Shown: positions 1 to 9,421, counted from the first letter of the stretch. The stretch: DNA of 64,000 bases from Chryseobacterium sp. JAH (GCF_001507335.1 NZ_LMAH01000012.1:1-64000), one strand, 5' to 3'. Program-made: numbers and translations. Notes: generated by a model not told the origin, from the letters alone.

Positions 1-251
1 AAGTTCTTCGTTGAAGTAATTTTCAAAGAGTTGGCTTTAGTAATCGTTTGATCAGAGTTGTAATCTGCCGCAGTGGCATAGTTAAAGTCAACTGTATTAC
101 CGATGGCTGTACTTCCGCTGTCGATAGAGATTACATCTTTCAGGGTAATGTTTACCGTTGTTGTAGCTGTAGTATTTTGAGCTTGAACATTGTTAGTTCC
201 TAATATGATGGCTCCGATAGTTAAGGCTGCGATTGCGAATTGTTTTGTCAT
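1..251 (-). CDS. Secreted beta-rich protein, N-terminal part (runs off left edge)
   Basis: The window holds the first 83 codons; the C-terminus lies outside. A signal peptide of about 25 residues ends in VQAQ. The mature start (TTTVNITLKDVISIDSGS, then VDFNYATAADYNS) is closely parallel to the full-length protein at 700..1242, so the two are tandem paralogues of one secreted family. I do not recognise a named domain. The alternating hydrophobic pattern suggests beta structure, as in surface or fimbria-like proteins, but that is inference. A decayed third copy lies just upstream at 449..634. Confidence 0.8.
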   Translation of the reverse strand, partial: MTKQFAIAALTIGAIILGTNNVQAQNTTATTTVNITLKDVISIDSGSTAIGNTVDFNYATAADYNSDQTITKANSLKITSTKN

Positions 252-303
252 GATATTAATCTTTGATTTTATTTCTTATTTAATTGTTCTCTTTTGAACA
301 CTA

Positions 304-311
304 CAAATCTA
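304..311 (-). promoter_or_regulatory. Possible -7 promoter box of the left-edge gene
   Basis: The minus strand reads TAGATTTG, which fits the Bacteroidota TAnnTTTG box, about 53 bases before the start codon at 251. No clear TTTG -33 box is visible at the expected spacing. Confidence 0.3.
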
Positions 312-394
312 CGGCGGCGATAAAAGTTTATTTGTAGTTGAACATGGAAGTTCATGTAGTAAAATAACTACATGACTATTCATTTGGAAAATAG

Positions 395-426
395 AAAAAC
401 CCCCAATACATTGCGTGTTGAGGGCT
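395..426 (-). terminator. Rho-independent terminator after the decayed paralogue
   Basis: On the minus strand a CAACAC...GTATTG stem flanked by CCC/GGG is followed by TTTTT. It is nearly the same sequence as the terminator at 643..674, so gene end and terminator were duplicated together. Confidence 0.7.
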
Positions 427-448
427 TATGTAAATTGCTTTTTGTTTA

Positions 449-634
449 TTATAAAGCTGTTGCAGTATACGTTACTGTTTGCGTATACGTTCCGGCCGGT
501 TTACCTAAGATATCAGAAGATGATGATTTCGACGCCGGAATGGTGTAGTCCAGATTCAATGTCAAGGCGCTTCCAAGCGGAGCATTTGATACTAAAGTTT
601 GATCAGTTTCAGATAAAAGAATTATTAATTCGGT
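449..634 (-). pseudogene. C-terminal remnant of a third paralogue of the secreted family
   Basis: The minus strand carries about 61 codons with no start codon; an in-frame stop lies directly upstream at 635..637. It ends LGKPAGTYTQTVTYTATAL, almost the same as the C-terminus of the 700..1242 protein (LGKPKGTYTQKITYTATAL), and contains DQTLVSNA against DQVLVSNA. The N-terminal two thirds are gone. The fragment keeps its own terminator. Unequal recombination within a tandem gene array is the simplest explanation. Confidence 0.8.
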
Positions 635-642
635 TTAAATAG

Positions 643-674
643 AAAAACCCCCAACACTTTGTGTGTTGAGGGCT
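643..674 (-). terminator. Rho-independent terminator of the 700..1242 gene
   Basis: The minus strand shows the stem CCCTCAACAC / GTGTTGGGGG followed by TTTTT, 26 bases after the stop codon. It is a near copy of the terminator at 395..426. Confidence 0.85.
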
Positions 675-699
675 TATATAAAATTACTGTTTGTTTTTA

Positions 700-1242
700 T
701 TATAAAGCGGTAGCAGTATACGTTATTTTTTGCGTGTAAGTCCCCTTAGGTTTTCCCAAAAGTACCTTCGATGCTTTATCTGCTGAAATAGAATAGGCAA
801 TATTTAAAGATTGTTTTGCTCCAGAACTTGCGTTGCTTACTAATACTTGATCGTTTGTAGATAAGGTGACCTCATTCAGGGTTCCCATCAAATTTCCGCC
901 AGCTATTGCTTTTACCTGTAGTACATCCACTGGAATTACGTTTGCGCCACTTATGAAGTTTGCGCCTTCAGATTTTACTTTTACATCGAAATTTTTGGAG
1001 GAAATGATGACCAAACTATTCGGCACGGTCACATTTTTTGAAGCGTTATAATCTGTTGTATTTACGTAATTAAAATCTACAGAGCCTTGTGAAGCAGCAC
1101 TTCCCACATCCATTGATATAACATCTGCTAAAATAATGTTAACGGAAGTATTAAACTGCTCAGAATTTTGTGCCAGAACTTGGTTACTTCCTAAAGCGAT
1201 TGCTCCCAGAGACAACGCAGTGATTAAGATTTGTTTTTTCAT
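700..1242 (-). CDS. Secreted beta-rich protein, full-length family member
   Basis: 180 residues. The signal peptide (positively charged start, hydrophobic stretch to about residue 24, QVLAQ cleavage region) points to export. The mature part alternates hydrophobic and polar residues without cysteines, which suggests a beta fold. The family is present here as one intact copy, one copy cut by the window edge and one decayed copy. Role unknown; a surface or fimbria-like structural protein is possible but not shown. It has its own promoter (1311..1342) and terminator (643..674), so it is a single-gene unit. Confidence 0.85.
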   Translation of the reverse strand: MKKQILITALSLGAIALGSNQVLAQNSEQFNTSVNIILADVISMDVGSAASQGSVDFNYVNTTDYNASKNVTVPNSLVIISSKNFDVKVKSEGANFISGANVIPVDVLQVKAIAGGNLMGTLNEVTLSTNDQVLVSNASSGAKQSLNIAYSISADKASKVLLGKPKGTYTQKITYTATAL

Positions 1243-1310
1243 GATAGGTGACTTAGAGATAATGAAAGCTGTAATTCAAAATTAATTGTACTGACAAATA
1301 TCATTAAAAT

Positions 1311-1342
1311 CAAATTTAATAACATTATCTGACATGACCAAA
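1311..1342 (-). promoter_or_regulatory. Bacteroidota-type promoter of the 700..1242 gene
   Basis: The minus strand reads TTTG, 20 bases, TAAATTTG. This matches the TTTG / TAnnTTTG consensus with normal spacing, about 70 bases before the start codon. Confidence 0.7.
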
Positions 1343-1545
1343 CTTTGTTTTTTATTTTTTAACTAATTAACAACGTGAGAGCTATGTGAGATTTCTACAT
1401 AATAATCATAATCTTATTATTATTTCACCATCAAATGATAAATGAATGTAGATTTTTTAACGCAGTCATTATCTATTGAAGATATCTGCACAAACTGTAC
1501 CAAGATATTTACCCATGCTACGTTGCAATAAAAGACAAACAAAAA

Positions 1546-1573
1546 ATGCTGTAAATATTAATCTTTACAGCGT
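1546..1573 (-). terminator. Terminator of the serine hydrolase gene
   Basis: The minus strand has an ACGCTGTAAA / TTTACAGCAT stem followed by a T run, about 165 bases after the hydrolase stop codon. The rest of 1243..1738 holds only this and the promoter at 1311..1342. Confidence 0.65.
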
Positions 1574-1738
1574 TTAGATTATCATGGTTTGTGAAGAGAG
1601 TGGATTCGAAAGTATATCCTTCAACATCTATTATCCTCGATTCTTTATTATTCAGATGAGATTTGGGAAATGCATAACTTCTGTAGGTTATGCATTTCTA
1701 TAGATCATTATAGAATGTTTACATGAAAACTACCTTTT

Positions 1739-2872
1739 TTATTGCATGTAATTTTTAAACTCTTCCACCATAATTTTAACCTGAATTGGTCTTAGTTTTT
1801 CATCTACTTCTAATCGATTGTACAGTCCTGTCTTTACAATGACAATTTTTTTATCAGGAATCATGATGATAAACTGACCTAAAAATCCGTAAAAGAAACG
1901 GTATTTAGTATCACTTTCATCATCAGCCCAAATACTAAAACAGAAAGCATCGTTTTCTTGGGTGGGAGTCAAAAGATTTCTACAAAAATCTTTACTAAGA
2001 AGTTGTTGTCCTTGCCAGTTTCCTTGCTGCATGATAAACTGACCAACCCTTGCAAAATCTTTGGCACTTGCATGAATGCAGCAGAACGCTTTTTCTATTC
2101 CTTTTTCATCCGTACTCCATTTTGCAGGATACTCCATTCCCAATGGTTTCCATAGCTTTTCGGAAAGGTATGCTGCGAGGTTTTTCCCCACAGCCTTTCT
2201 CAATGACATACCTAAGAGTTGCGCTGAAATGCTCTGGTATTCATATTTTTCTCCGGGCATTTCTTTAAAATCTATATTAAAAGCCTGGTCAGCGAGATCA
2301 TCTATGAAATATTGTTTAGAGTTTTCTGCAAACGGATGATGATATTCTTCATTCCAGTCAAAGCCGGCCTGCATGGTCATCAGATGTCTGAAAGAAAGAA
2401 ATTGTCCGAACTTACTCTTTTTGTAGGATGGAAATATTGTTGATATTAGCTGATCTTCAGATTTGATATAACCATCATCTATCGCAAAGCCGACTAAAAT
2501 TGAAAGAATGCCTTTTGCCATGGAGAACGAGTTCATCAGTGAAGAAGATTGATGATCTTTCCAATACTGTTCATAAACCAATTTATTGTCACGGATCACA
2601 ACAAGTGATGATGTACGGGTTTTTTGAAAATCCTTCAGAATATTTTCTGATAACTTATAACTATTGTAAGAACTGTCTTTTGTCCAGAAATTCGGATGCA
2701 GATTATCAATAAGCAAAGATGGAAATTTTTCTTCATCATCGATTGACGGTGTAAGAGCTCCCTTTTTTAAGTTTATTGCTACTGCTTTAAAAATATATCC
2801 ATAACCTAAAATATAAATAGCTGCAACTGCTGATGATATTCCTACTGTAACGACAGTCCATACTTTTTTCAT
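1739..2872 (-). CDS. Serine hydrolase, class C beta-lactamase/esterase fold
   Basis: 377 residues. An N-terminal hydrophobic segment (about 5-30) suggests a membrane anchor with the enzyme outside the cytoplasm. The beta-lactamase family catalytic motifs are visible: S117-M-A-K120 (SxxK nucleophile and base) and Y212-Q-S214 (YxS). The C-terminal part ends with a GFLGQF strand where class C enzymes have KTG or HxG. Members include esterases, D-aminopeptidases and 6-aminohexanoate-dimer hydrolases, so the substrate cannot be named; resistance to beta-lactams should not be assumed. It stands alone, with its own terminator at 1546..1573. Confidence 0.85.
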   Translation of the reverse strand: MKKVWTVVTVGISSAVAAIYILGYGYIFKAVAINLKKGALTPSIDDEEKFPSLLIDNLHPNFWTKDSSYNSYKLSENILKDFQKTRTSSLVVIRDNKLVYEQYWKDHQSSSLMNSFSMAKGILSILVGFAIDDGYIKSEDQLISTIFPSYKKSKFGQFLSFRHLMTMQAGFDWNEEYHHPFAENSKQYFIDDLADQAFNIDFKEMPGEKYEYQSISAQLLGMSLRKAVGKNLAAYLSEKLWKPLGMEYPAKWSTDEKGIEKAFCCIHASAKDFARVGQFIMQQGNWQGQQLLSKDFCRNLLTPTQENDAFCFSIWADDESDTKYRFFYGFLGQFIIMIPDKKIVIVKTGLYNRLEVDEKLRPIQVKIMVEEFKNYMQ

Positions 2873-3328
2873 GCTGAGTTTATTTATTATAATCTATTTA
2901 AAAGTATAGAAAGAAAATTACGTACCGATTAATCAGTAGAAAATTAATTCTGCTTCTTTATTTGCTTGTTGATAAAATTTCACGGTAAATTTCTGTATAA
3001 ATAAGAAAGGTACTCTGGCAGGCTGGCCTCCGTTAATCTTTAGAAAATATAAATAATCAAATTACAAAGTCATTATGGAGACAAACACCAAGTGCTTAAT
3101 TCAAACATTCAAAAACGGCATAACTTTGTCTATCATTAATAAATTGAAAGCTGATGCTCTCCAGAAAAAAGGTTTTTGATACAATAGAAGCAAATTTGCA
3201 ATCAGGTCTGTCGGCAGATGGAAGAGATTTTGTGTCATAAAAAAAATATTTTGGACATCTTTTAAAAAAGATCTAAATACTTTCATCGTTTCAAGTTTTT
3301 TTTTAACATCGTGTCAAATCTATCTATT
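2873..3328. other. Intergenic region with no clear gene
   Basis: About 455 bases between divergent genes. It contains a 34-codon plus-strand frame starting with ATG at 3075, too short and unlike anything I know to call a gene. No riboswitch or clear terminator was recognised. Confidence 0.5.
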
Positions 3329-4762
3329 ATGAAAAAAATATTACTTACAGGAGCAACGGGATATATCGGGAAAAGAATGATCAGTGTGATCACGGAACAA
3401 GGTTATACAGTAGTCTGTTGCAGTCGTGATGTAAGCCGTTTTTCTAAACCTTCCGGAATCAAAGATGAATTGATAGAGGTTATAGAAGTAGATTTTTTAG
3501 ATGAAAAAACTTTAGAGAATATTCCGCAGGATATTTCCGGGGCTTATTATCTAATGCATTCTATGAGTGGCAATGGTGACTATGAAGAAGCTGAGAAGAT
3601 ATGTGCTCAGAATTTTGTTACAGCAATCGAAAGAACAGATTGTGAACATATCATTTACTTGTCAGGACTTGTCAACCAAAAGGAATTATCAAAACATTTG
3701 AATTCCAGATTTCAGGTCGAGAAAATCCTTATGAAAAGTAAAGTTCCCGCAACTGTTTTACGTGCTGGGATTATCATTGGATCGGGAAGTGCCTCATTCG
3801 AAATTATCCGCGATTTAGTGGAAAAATTGCCGGTAATGGTGACTCCAAAATGGCTGGAAACCAAATGTCAACCGATAGGAATCGCCAATGTTCTGGATTT
3901 TCTGATTTTTACATTATTCAAAAAAGAAACTTATCATAAAAGTTTTGATATTGGTTGTGATGATATCCTAACTTATAAACAGATATTATTAGGCTATGCC
4001 AAAGTGAGAGGCCTGAAAAGAACGATCTTTATTCTACCGGTAATGACACCAAAATTGTCGTCATACTGGCTGTATTTTATTACGTCAACGACTTATAGCT
4101 TGGCAAGTTCACTGGTTGGAAGTATGAAGATAGAAGTAGTATGCGATAAGGAAAGTTTAGACCAGATTAAAAACATAACGGGCATCCATCCATTCTCATA
4201 CGAGAGTGCTTTGCAAAGAACGATGGAAAAAATTCAGGCAAATGAAATCCGTTCCAGCTGGAAAGATAGTTTTATAAGCAGTAGAAATGATTCTTCACTA
4301 AAGGAATTTATAGAAGTTCCCCATTTCGGTTGTTTCAAAGATGTTAGAGCTATAAAATACGATGATCGGGATAAATGCCTCAACAGAGTTTTTAGTCTAG
4401 GCGGAAAAAATGGATGGTATGGGCAGATTTTCTGGAAGGTGAGAGGATTTCTGGATTTAATGGTTGGCGGTCCTGGTTTAAGAAGAGGCCGCACGCATCC
4501 TACATTGCTTCACGAGGGAGATGCTTTGGATTTTTGGCGGGTGATTTATGCAAACAGGGAAGAGGGGAAACTGATTCTTTTTGCTGAGATGAAATTACCT
4601 GGAGAAGCGTGGTTGATGTTCAAACTATACAAAGGGAAACTTTGGCAGAAAGCAGTTTTCAGACCCAAAGGGTTGCTTGGAAGATTATATTGGATTTCTG
4701 TTTTACCATTTCACGGTCTTATTTTCAAAGGAATGCTGAAAAGATTAGCTCTTGGTTTGTAA
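3329..4762 (+). CDS. SDR-like NAD(P)-binding protein with C-terminal DUF2867
   Basis: 477 residues from the ATG at 3329. An upstream in-frame GTG at 3311 would add only six residues before the Rossmann strand, so the ATG directly before KKILLTGATGYIG is preferred. The TGATGYIG glycine motif (7-14) and later YLSG/LRAGIIIGSG segments show an atypical extended SDR (NmrA or NDUFA9-like) fold binding NAD(P). The last 150 residues (GGPGLRRGR, FWRV, GEAWL, WQKAVFRPKGLLGRLYW) are typical of DUF2867. This two-domain arrangement is widespread in bacteria, often annotated as an SDR oxidoreductase; its substrate is unknown. Confidence 0.85.
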   Translation: MKKILLTGATGYIGKRMISVITEQGYTVVCCSRDVSRFSKPSGIKDELIEVIEVDFLDEKTLENIPQDISGAYYLMHSMSGNGDYEEAEKICAQNFVTAIERTDCEHIIYLSGLVNQKELSKHLNSRFQVEKILMKSKVPATVLRAGIIIGSGSASFEIIRDLVEKLPVMVTPKWLETKCQPIGIANVLDFLIFTLFKKETYHKSFDIGCDDILTYKQILLGYAKVRGLKRTIFILPVMTPKLSSYWLYFITSTTYSLASSLVGSMKIEVVCDKESLDQIKNITGIHPFSYESALQRTMEKIQANEIRSSWKDSFISSRNDSSLKEFIEVPHFGCFKDVRAIKYDDRDKCLNRVFSLGGKNGWYGQIFWKVRGFLDLMVGGPGLRRGRTHPTLLHEGDALDFWRVIYANREEGKLILFAEMKLPGEAWLMFKLYKGKLWQKAVFRPKGLLGRLYWISVLPFHGLIFKGMLKRLALGL

Positions 4763-4918
4763 TATGATTCCGGTTACCATCAGCTAAGTGGAAACAGTTT
4801 TCATATCATCCTTCGAGATTCTACTAAATGATGTACTGTGTCGTAATACAAGCGTCAATAAGCTGGCGGTGGTTTAATGTTAAGTGCTCAGTTTTAAAAT
4901 TTGTCGATTACTTTTGTA

Positions 4919-5119
4919 TTATATCTTTTTTAAAGCTGAAGCCTTATGAACTGCAGTTTTACCCGTTTTTTCGCTCATCACTTCATATTGCGGAGTTTCT
5001 TCTGATGCTCTTCTTTGTCTATTCATAAATACAAAATCATTGGTGTGGATCTTGATAATTATTCCTTGTGTTTCCCCAAACTGGAATTTCCATTTCACTT
5101 TATCTCCTTTTTTTAACAT
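4919..5119 (-). CDS. DUF2945 / HVA1-like TUDOR-fold small protein
   Basis: 66 residues. The sequence begins LKKGDKVKW, continues with a GxIIKIHTND strand, and has the conserved ASEETPQYEV segment and C-terminal HKASALKKI. This is the pattern of the small 'hypervirulence associated' TUDOR-like proteins (DUF2945). They are basic, one-domain proteins common in bacteria and fungi and often seen near stress genes; their molecular role is not settled. A GGAG-like sequence precedes the ATG. It is convergent with the SDR gene. Confidence 0.8.
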   Translation of the reverse strand: MLKKGDKVKWKFQFGETQGIIIKIHTNDFVFMNRQRRASEETPQYEVMSEKTGKTAVHKASALKKI

Positions 5120-5494
5120 TATTTTTATTTTTTATGATCGAGTAGGGCTAAAGAATATACACAAGTAATCATCAACTTGCGGTATAACACTACTGACAAA
5201 CGAAACAAATACTGTACCTAGTGACAGATCCTGTGATAAAGATATCTGAATAAAATATGTTCATTTCACTGTAATTTGAAATATGAACTTGGTATTTAAA
5301 TTTAATGATTTTAAAGTTCAGTATCGTTATTCTACCAGTACATTGTGAGCACTTTCAATCAGTTTTTATAATTAATGTTTAAGTAGAGAAAATAATTAAG
5401 GTCATCATCTTTTGCCACCTCTATTTTTTTCTACTATCTCATATACCACTACTTGCAGGTAATAAAAAGAGTTTTGCATATCTTTGTCAAATTT
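5120..5494. other. Intergenic region upstream of the PAS kinase
   Basis: About 375 AT-rich bases between divergent genes. Apart from the promoter box at 5479..5486, I see nothing. Confidence 0.4.
5479..5486 (+). promoter_or_regulatory. -7 promoter box of the PAS kinase, very close to the start codon
   Basis: TATCTTTG fits TAnnTTTG. Transcription would begin near 5492, only a few bases before ATG 5495. This box decides against the upstream in-frame TTG at 5453 as the start. Confidence 0.45.
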
Positions 5495-7489
5495 ATGAAT
5501 ATGCAAGAACTTTTGTCCGAAAATAGCTTCAGCTTAGATTTAATTATTCAGGCATTAGCTTCCTCTCCGGCACCAACATCCATTTATTCAGGGGAAGATA
5601 TGATCATACGTTTTGCAAATGAGGGCATGTTGGCACTTTGGGGTAAAGACGCGTCTGTGATAGGTAAACCGTTAATGGAGGCTATTCCAGAACTTGAAGG
5701 ACAACCGTTTTTAAAGCTACTACAAGAGGTTTGGCATTCCGGTAAAACCTATTCTGTTCATGAAGCACCTGCAAAATTGATAAAAAATGGTGTGGAGGTG
5801 CTTGATTATTTTGATTATGAATATAAGGCGCTTACTGATCATGATCATAAAACATGGTGCATACTCAATACAGCACTTGAGGTAACCGCTCGTCGTGAAT
5901 TTTTACAGCAATTGCAACAAAAAGAAGAAAAAGAACATGCACTTAATGAAGAGATGGCTGCAACACTTGAAGAACTGACCGCCACAAACGAAGAACTCAG
6001 TGAATCTATAAAACAGCTTGACGAAAGCAGGAATTATATCAGGACAATCATTGAACAGGCTCCTGTCGGAATTGCCATGTTAAAAGGACCTGAACACACT
6101 ATTGAAATCGCCAATCCGGCTATTCTTAAAATATGGGGACGAAAAGAATCGGAAGTAATTGGCTACATGCATGAGAGTGCCCGTCCAGAATTACGCGGCC
6201 AGCCTGTAAATGGATGGCTTAAAGAGGTTTATGAAAGTGGGAAACCCCAAATAAATACCGAATTTACTGTCAGACTGCATCATAATGGTGGATTAAGAGA
6301 AGCTGTCGTCAACTCGATATATCAGCCTATCTTTTCTGACCGCGGTAATATTTCAGGAGTTCTTGTTATTATTGAAGAAATCACCCAACAGGTCTTGGCA
6401 CGTAGGAAAAATGAAAATGACCAGCAGATGTTGGCTTTGGCCATAGACGCAGGAGAACTTGCTACTTTTTATTACCAGCCTGTAACGAATCTTTTCTCCG
6501 GGAATAATCTACTAAAAACATGGTTTGGACTGTCGTCCGAAGAAAGTTTAGATCTTTCTCTTGCATTAGCGGTCATTGTGCCAGAGGATAGAGATCGAGT
6601 TATTGCAGCAATCTCTAATTCACTGAGTAAAGATTCTGATGGTCATTATTTAATAGAATATAAAATTCAGAATAAAACAGACAAAAAGATTAGACTTTTA
6701 CAGGCCAACGGAAGAGTTTTCTATGATAATGAGGGTAATCCGCTAAGCCTTAATGGTACTCTGAGGGATATTACAAAACAAAAGAAAGAGGAGGAGAGAA
6801 AAGATGATTTTATGGGTATGGTAAGTCATGAACTTAAAACGCCGCTCACATCACTCAAAGCATTTATTCAGATTTTGCAACGAACGGAAGTAAGTAAAGA
6901 GAACCCAATGCTGCAAAATGTATTGGAAAAATGTTTGAAGCAGGCGGATTATATGAATAATATGATCAATGGTTTTCTTAATGTATCTCGATTCGATTCC
7001 GGACAATTGCATATTGAAAAAACAACTTTTGATTTCCAATTACTATTTTCGGAAATTGAGGATGAAGTTCTCTCAACCAACCCTGCCGGTAATTTTATTT
7101 TTAAGTCTTCCGGAGAAACATCGATCATTGCTGACCGCGAAAAGATATCGCAGGTACTCCATAACCTTGTAGGAAATGCAATCAAATACTCACCTTTCGG
7201 AACGTTGATTACTGTAGAATATTTAATGATAGGTGACAATCATTTAAAAATTAACGTTCACGATCAGGGAATAGGAATATCGCCCGATGATCAGAAGAGA
7301 ATATTTGATCGCTATTACCGTGTAAAAGATATCAACAACAGATCCATAGCAGGATTTGGTATAGGACTTTATCTTTGTAAGGAAATTATTGAACTCCATA
7401 ACGGAATTCTTCAGGTGGATAGTGATAAAAATATAGGTACCGTTTTCTCATTTACTTTGCCGATTGATGGTAAGAAACTTCGGGAATAA
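5495..7489 (+). CDS. Multi-PAS sensor histidine kinase, no transmembrane segment
   Basis: 664 residues from ATG 5495. Order: PAS domain (about 10-130), coiled coil rich in E and L (about 135-180), two further PAS domains (about 180-300 and 310-425), HisKA with SHELKTPL (phospho-accepting H445), then HATPase_c with the N box (HNLVGNAIKYS), G1 box (DQGIGIS) and G2 box (GFGIGLYL). No signal peptide or membrane helix is seen, so it should sense a cytoplasmic signal. No receiver domain or adjacent response regulator gene is present, so the partner is encoded elsewhere. Its kinase core is close to that of the protein at 11037..13403. Confidence 0.9.
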   Translation: MNMQELLSENSFSLDLIIQALASSPAPTSIYSGEDMIIRFANEGMLALWGKDASVIGKPLMEAIPELEGQPFLKLLQEVWHSGKTYSVHEAPAKLIKNGVEVLDYFDYEYKALTDHDHKTWCILNTALEVTARREFLQQLQQKEEKEHALNEEMAATLEELTATNEELSESIKQLDESRNYIRTIIEQAPVGIAMLKGPEHTIEIANPAILKIWGRKESEVIGYMHESARPELRGQPVNGWLKEVYESGKPQINTEFTVRLHHNGGLREAVVNSIYQPIFSDRGNISGVLVIIEEITQQVLARRKNENDQQMLALAIDAGELATFYYQPVTNLFSGNNLLKTWFGLSSEESLDLSLALAVIVPEDRDRVIAAISNSLSKDSDGHYLIEYKIQNKTDKKIRLLQANGRVFYDNEGNPLSLNGTLRDITKQKKEEERKDDFMGMVSHELKTPLTSLKAFIQILQRTEVSKENPMLQNVLEKCLKQADYMNNMINGFLNVSRFDSGQLHIEKTTFDFQLLFSEIEDEVLSTNPAGNFIFKSSGETSIIADREKISQVLHNLVGNAIKYSPFGTLITVEYLMIGDNHLKINVHDQGIGISPDDQKRIFDRYYRVKDINNRSIAGFGIGLYLCKEIIELHNGILQVDSDKNIGTVFSFTLPIDGKKLRE

Positions 7490-7553
7490 ATTTGCAAATG
7501 ATCCATATCGATTCCTACAACGATAAATTAATCATTAAATTTAAATATAAAAT

Positions 7554-8318
7554 ATGTCTATCACAAAAGAATCTGAACTTATCGGAATGCAGAAAGTGAG
7601 TGAAGCTGTTGCATATACTCTAAAAGAAATGAAAAAATTTGTCAAGCCTGGGATTACAACGAAGGAGCTCGATGATTATGGTGCGGCGATATTAAATGAT
7701 TTTGGTGCAAGATCAGCTCCCTATTTAACTTATGAATTTCCAGGCTGTGCTTGCATTAGCGTTAATAATGAATTCTGCCATGGAATTCCTTCAAAAAATA
7801 CTGTTTTAAAGGAGGGTGATTTAATCAATATTGATGTGTCTGCCGAATTAGATGGTTTTTGGTCAGATAACGGTAACTCATTTGTAATTGGCGTAGATAT
7901 TCATCAACATCAAAAATTAGTGGATGCGTCAAAGGAGATATTAAAGAAAGCTATCAACTCAATCAAAGGTGGAGTGAAAATATCTGATGTGGGACATCTT
8001 ATCGAGACCGAGGCTAAAAAGAAAGGTTATAAAGTTATTAAAAATTTGGGTGGACATGGTATTGGCAGAAGTCTTCATGAGGATCCGGAAGAGCTCTTGA
8101 ACTATAGAAACCGTTTTGACCAAAGACGATTTAAGAAAAATTCTGTTGTAGCAATCGAAACCTTCATTACAACAGATTCTTCTTACGCGGTAGAACTCAA
8201 TGATGGTTGGACGATGGTCGGAGACAAGGGTGGATTTATGGCACAGCACGAACATACAATTCTCATAACTGATGGAAAACCAATAATCTTAACAGAGTTG
8301 AACGGTATTTGGAATTAG
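7554..8318 (+). CDS. map: Methionine aminopeptidase type I
   Basis: 254 residues, the usual length of the bacterial enzyme. It removes the initiator methionine from new proteins. Metal and active-site residues are visible in order: H76 (CHGIPS), D94 and D105 in IDVSAELDGFWSDNG, the GHGIGRSLHEDP histidine, ETF glutamate and QHEHT glutamate. This gene is separate from ribosomal protein genes, where a main map copy often sits, so it may be an additional copy. It lies 64 bases after the kinase gene and may be read from its own promoter. Confidence 0.9.
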   Translation: MSITKESELIGMQKVSEAVAYTLKEMKKFVKPGITTKELDDYGAAILNDFGARSAPYLTYEFPGCACISVNNEFCHGIPSKNTVLKEGDLINIDVSAELDGFWSDNGNSFVIGVDIHQHQKLVDASKEILKKAINSIKGGVKISDVGHLIETEAKKKGYKVIKNLGGHGIGRSLHEDPEELLNYRNRFDQRRFKKNSVVAIETFITTDSSYAVELNDGWTMVGDKGGFMAQHEHTILITDGKPIILTELNGIWN

Positions 8319-8806
8319 ACCGAGATTTTATTTTTTTCAGATAAGTTATCATATGCATTCTGATAATTAATAAAAATATTACATAGGACAGAAATGCGCT
8401 TCAATTTATTTCTTTCTGCCTGTACGGTAAATCTTTATGTATATTCGGAACCTCACAGGATGCAGTTGCAGTTCATTGAACTAAGAAAATAACCTGCTTT
8501 AAAAGTTTACTCTATATACTCTGGCTTTTTCATTTAAATCTTTTGATTTATTGAATGTATTAATACAAAAAACATTATCAAGTAGGTATGAATTGCATTA
8601 CCCGGGAGCTGAGGATCAAAAACTTAAAATATTGGGAGTATGGCTAAGGAACTGAGGGCGGAGATTAGAACTTCGAAAAAAAATATGTAGTTGAGAATAT
8701 CTTACTCAAATAAATAAAAAGCTTTCATTTTCGGAAACTTCAAACACACATGATGAAGAATTGCGATTGTGGGATATCGTAAAAATAAAAAAAGGTTAAT
8801 AAAATA
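8319..8806. other. Intergenic region with possible coding debris
   Basis: About 490 bases. Near 8638-8800 the plus strand carries short open stretches in shifting frames (MAKELRAEIRTSKK, then THDEELRLWDIVKIKKG ending at a TAA just before the AlkB start). This could be a decayed gene with several frameshifts, but no family is recognisable. Confidence 0.25.
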
Positions 8807-9418
8807 ATGGCTCAACTTAGTTTATTTAGCGCCGAAGAATTCTATGATTTTCCACAGGATCTGTTAGAGTTCAGAGAACATTTCCTGACGATAGAAGAAT
8901 CGGATCTGCTTTTTTCTCAACTTCTTGAAAATACTCCTTGGAAACAGAGAACCCAGAAGATGTATGATAAGAAAGTATTGACTCCACGTCTGACAGCGTG
9001 GTATGGTGATAGTGAAAAGTCGTATAAGTTAGGAGGAAGCCAATTTGAAGTGAATGCCTGGACGCCTGAATTGTTGTCTTTAAAGACCAAAATTGAAGAT
9101 GCTTTTGGATACCAATTTAATTCAGTGCTATTGAATTTATATCGTGACAATAATGATTCTGTAGCATGGCACAGAGATAAAGAAAGCAGATATGGTGACC
9201 GTCCTGTTATTGCCTCTTTAAGTCTTGGACAGACCCGAAAATTTGACTTCAGAAAATTGAACCATCATGAAAGTAAATACAGCATTCCGCTTCCGCATGG
9301 ATCTTTATTAATAATGAAAGGAGATCTTCAGGAGCATTGGGAGCATAGGATTGCCAAGTCCAGTCTGAATATGAAAGAACGAATTAATCTTACTTTTCGG
9401 TTGGTAAGTGAACTATAA
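8807..9418 (+). CDS. alkB: AlkB-like 2-oxoglutarate/Fe(II) dioxygenase
   Basis: 203 residues, typical of the short AlkB (ALKBH2/3-like) type. The enzyme repairs alkylated bases such as 1-methyladenine and 3-methylcytosine by oxidative demethylation. The iron ligands are seen as H122-R-D124 and H180 (EHWEHRI); the RINLTFR segment near the end supplies the 2-oxoglutarate-binding arginines. NLYRDNNDSVAWHRD and ASLSLG are family signatures. It is convergent with the HxlR gene, with only three bases between stop codons. A fragment resembling its C-terminus lies at 10884..10976. Confidence 0.9.
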   Translation: MAQLSLFSAEEFYDFPQDLLEFREHFLTIEESDLLFSQLLENTPWKQRTQKMYDKKVLTPRLTAWYGDSEKSYKLGGSQFEVNAWTPELLSLKTKIEDAFGYQFNSVLLNLYRDNNDSVAWHRDKESRYGDRPVIASLSLGQTRKFDFRKLNHHESKYSIPLPHGSLLIMKGDLQEHWEHRIAKSSLNMKERINLTFRLVSEL

Positions 9419-9421
9419 TAC

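Noticed and set aside
415-642. 75-codon plus-strand frame at the left end
   Set aside because: It runs antisense through the decayed paralogue remnant and its terminator, and has no protein-like composition.
1958-2712. Several plus-strand frames of 65-87 codons
   Set aside because: They are antisense shadows within the serine hydrolase gene, whose motifs are clear on the minus strand.
8638-8800. Possible transposase remnant before AlkB
   Set aside because: The short coding-like pieces match no transposase motif that I know; only recorded as debris.
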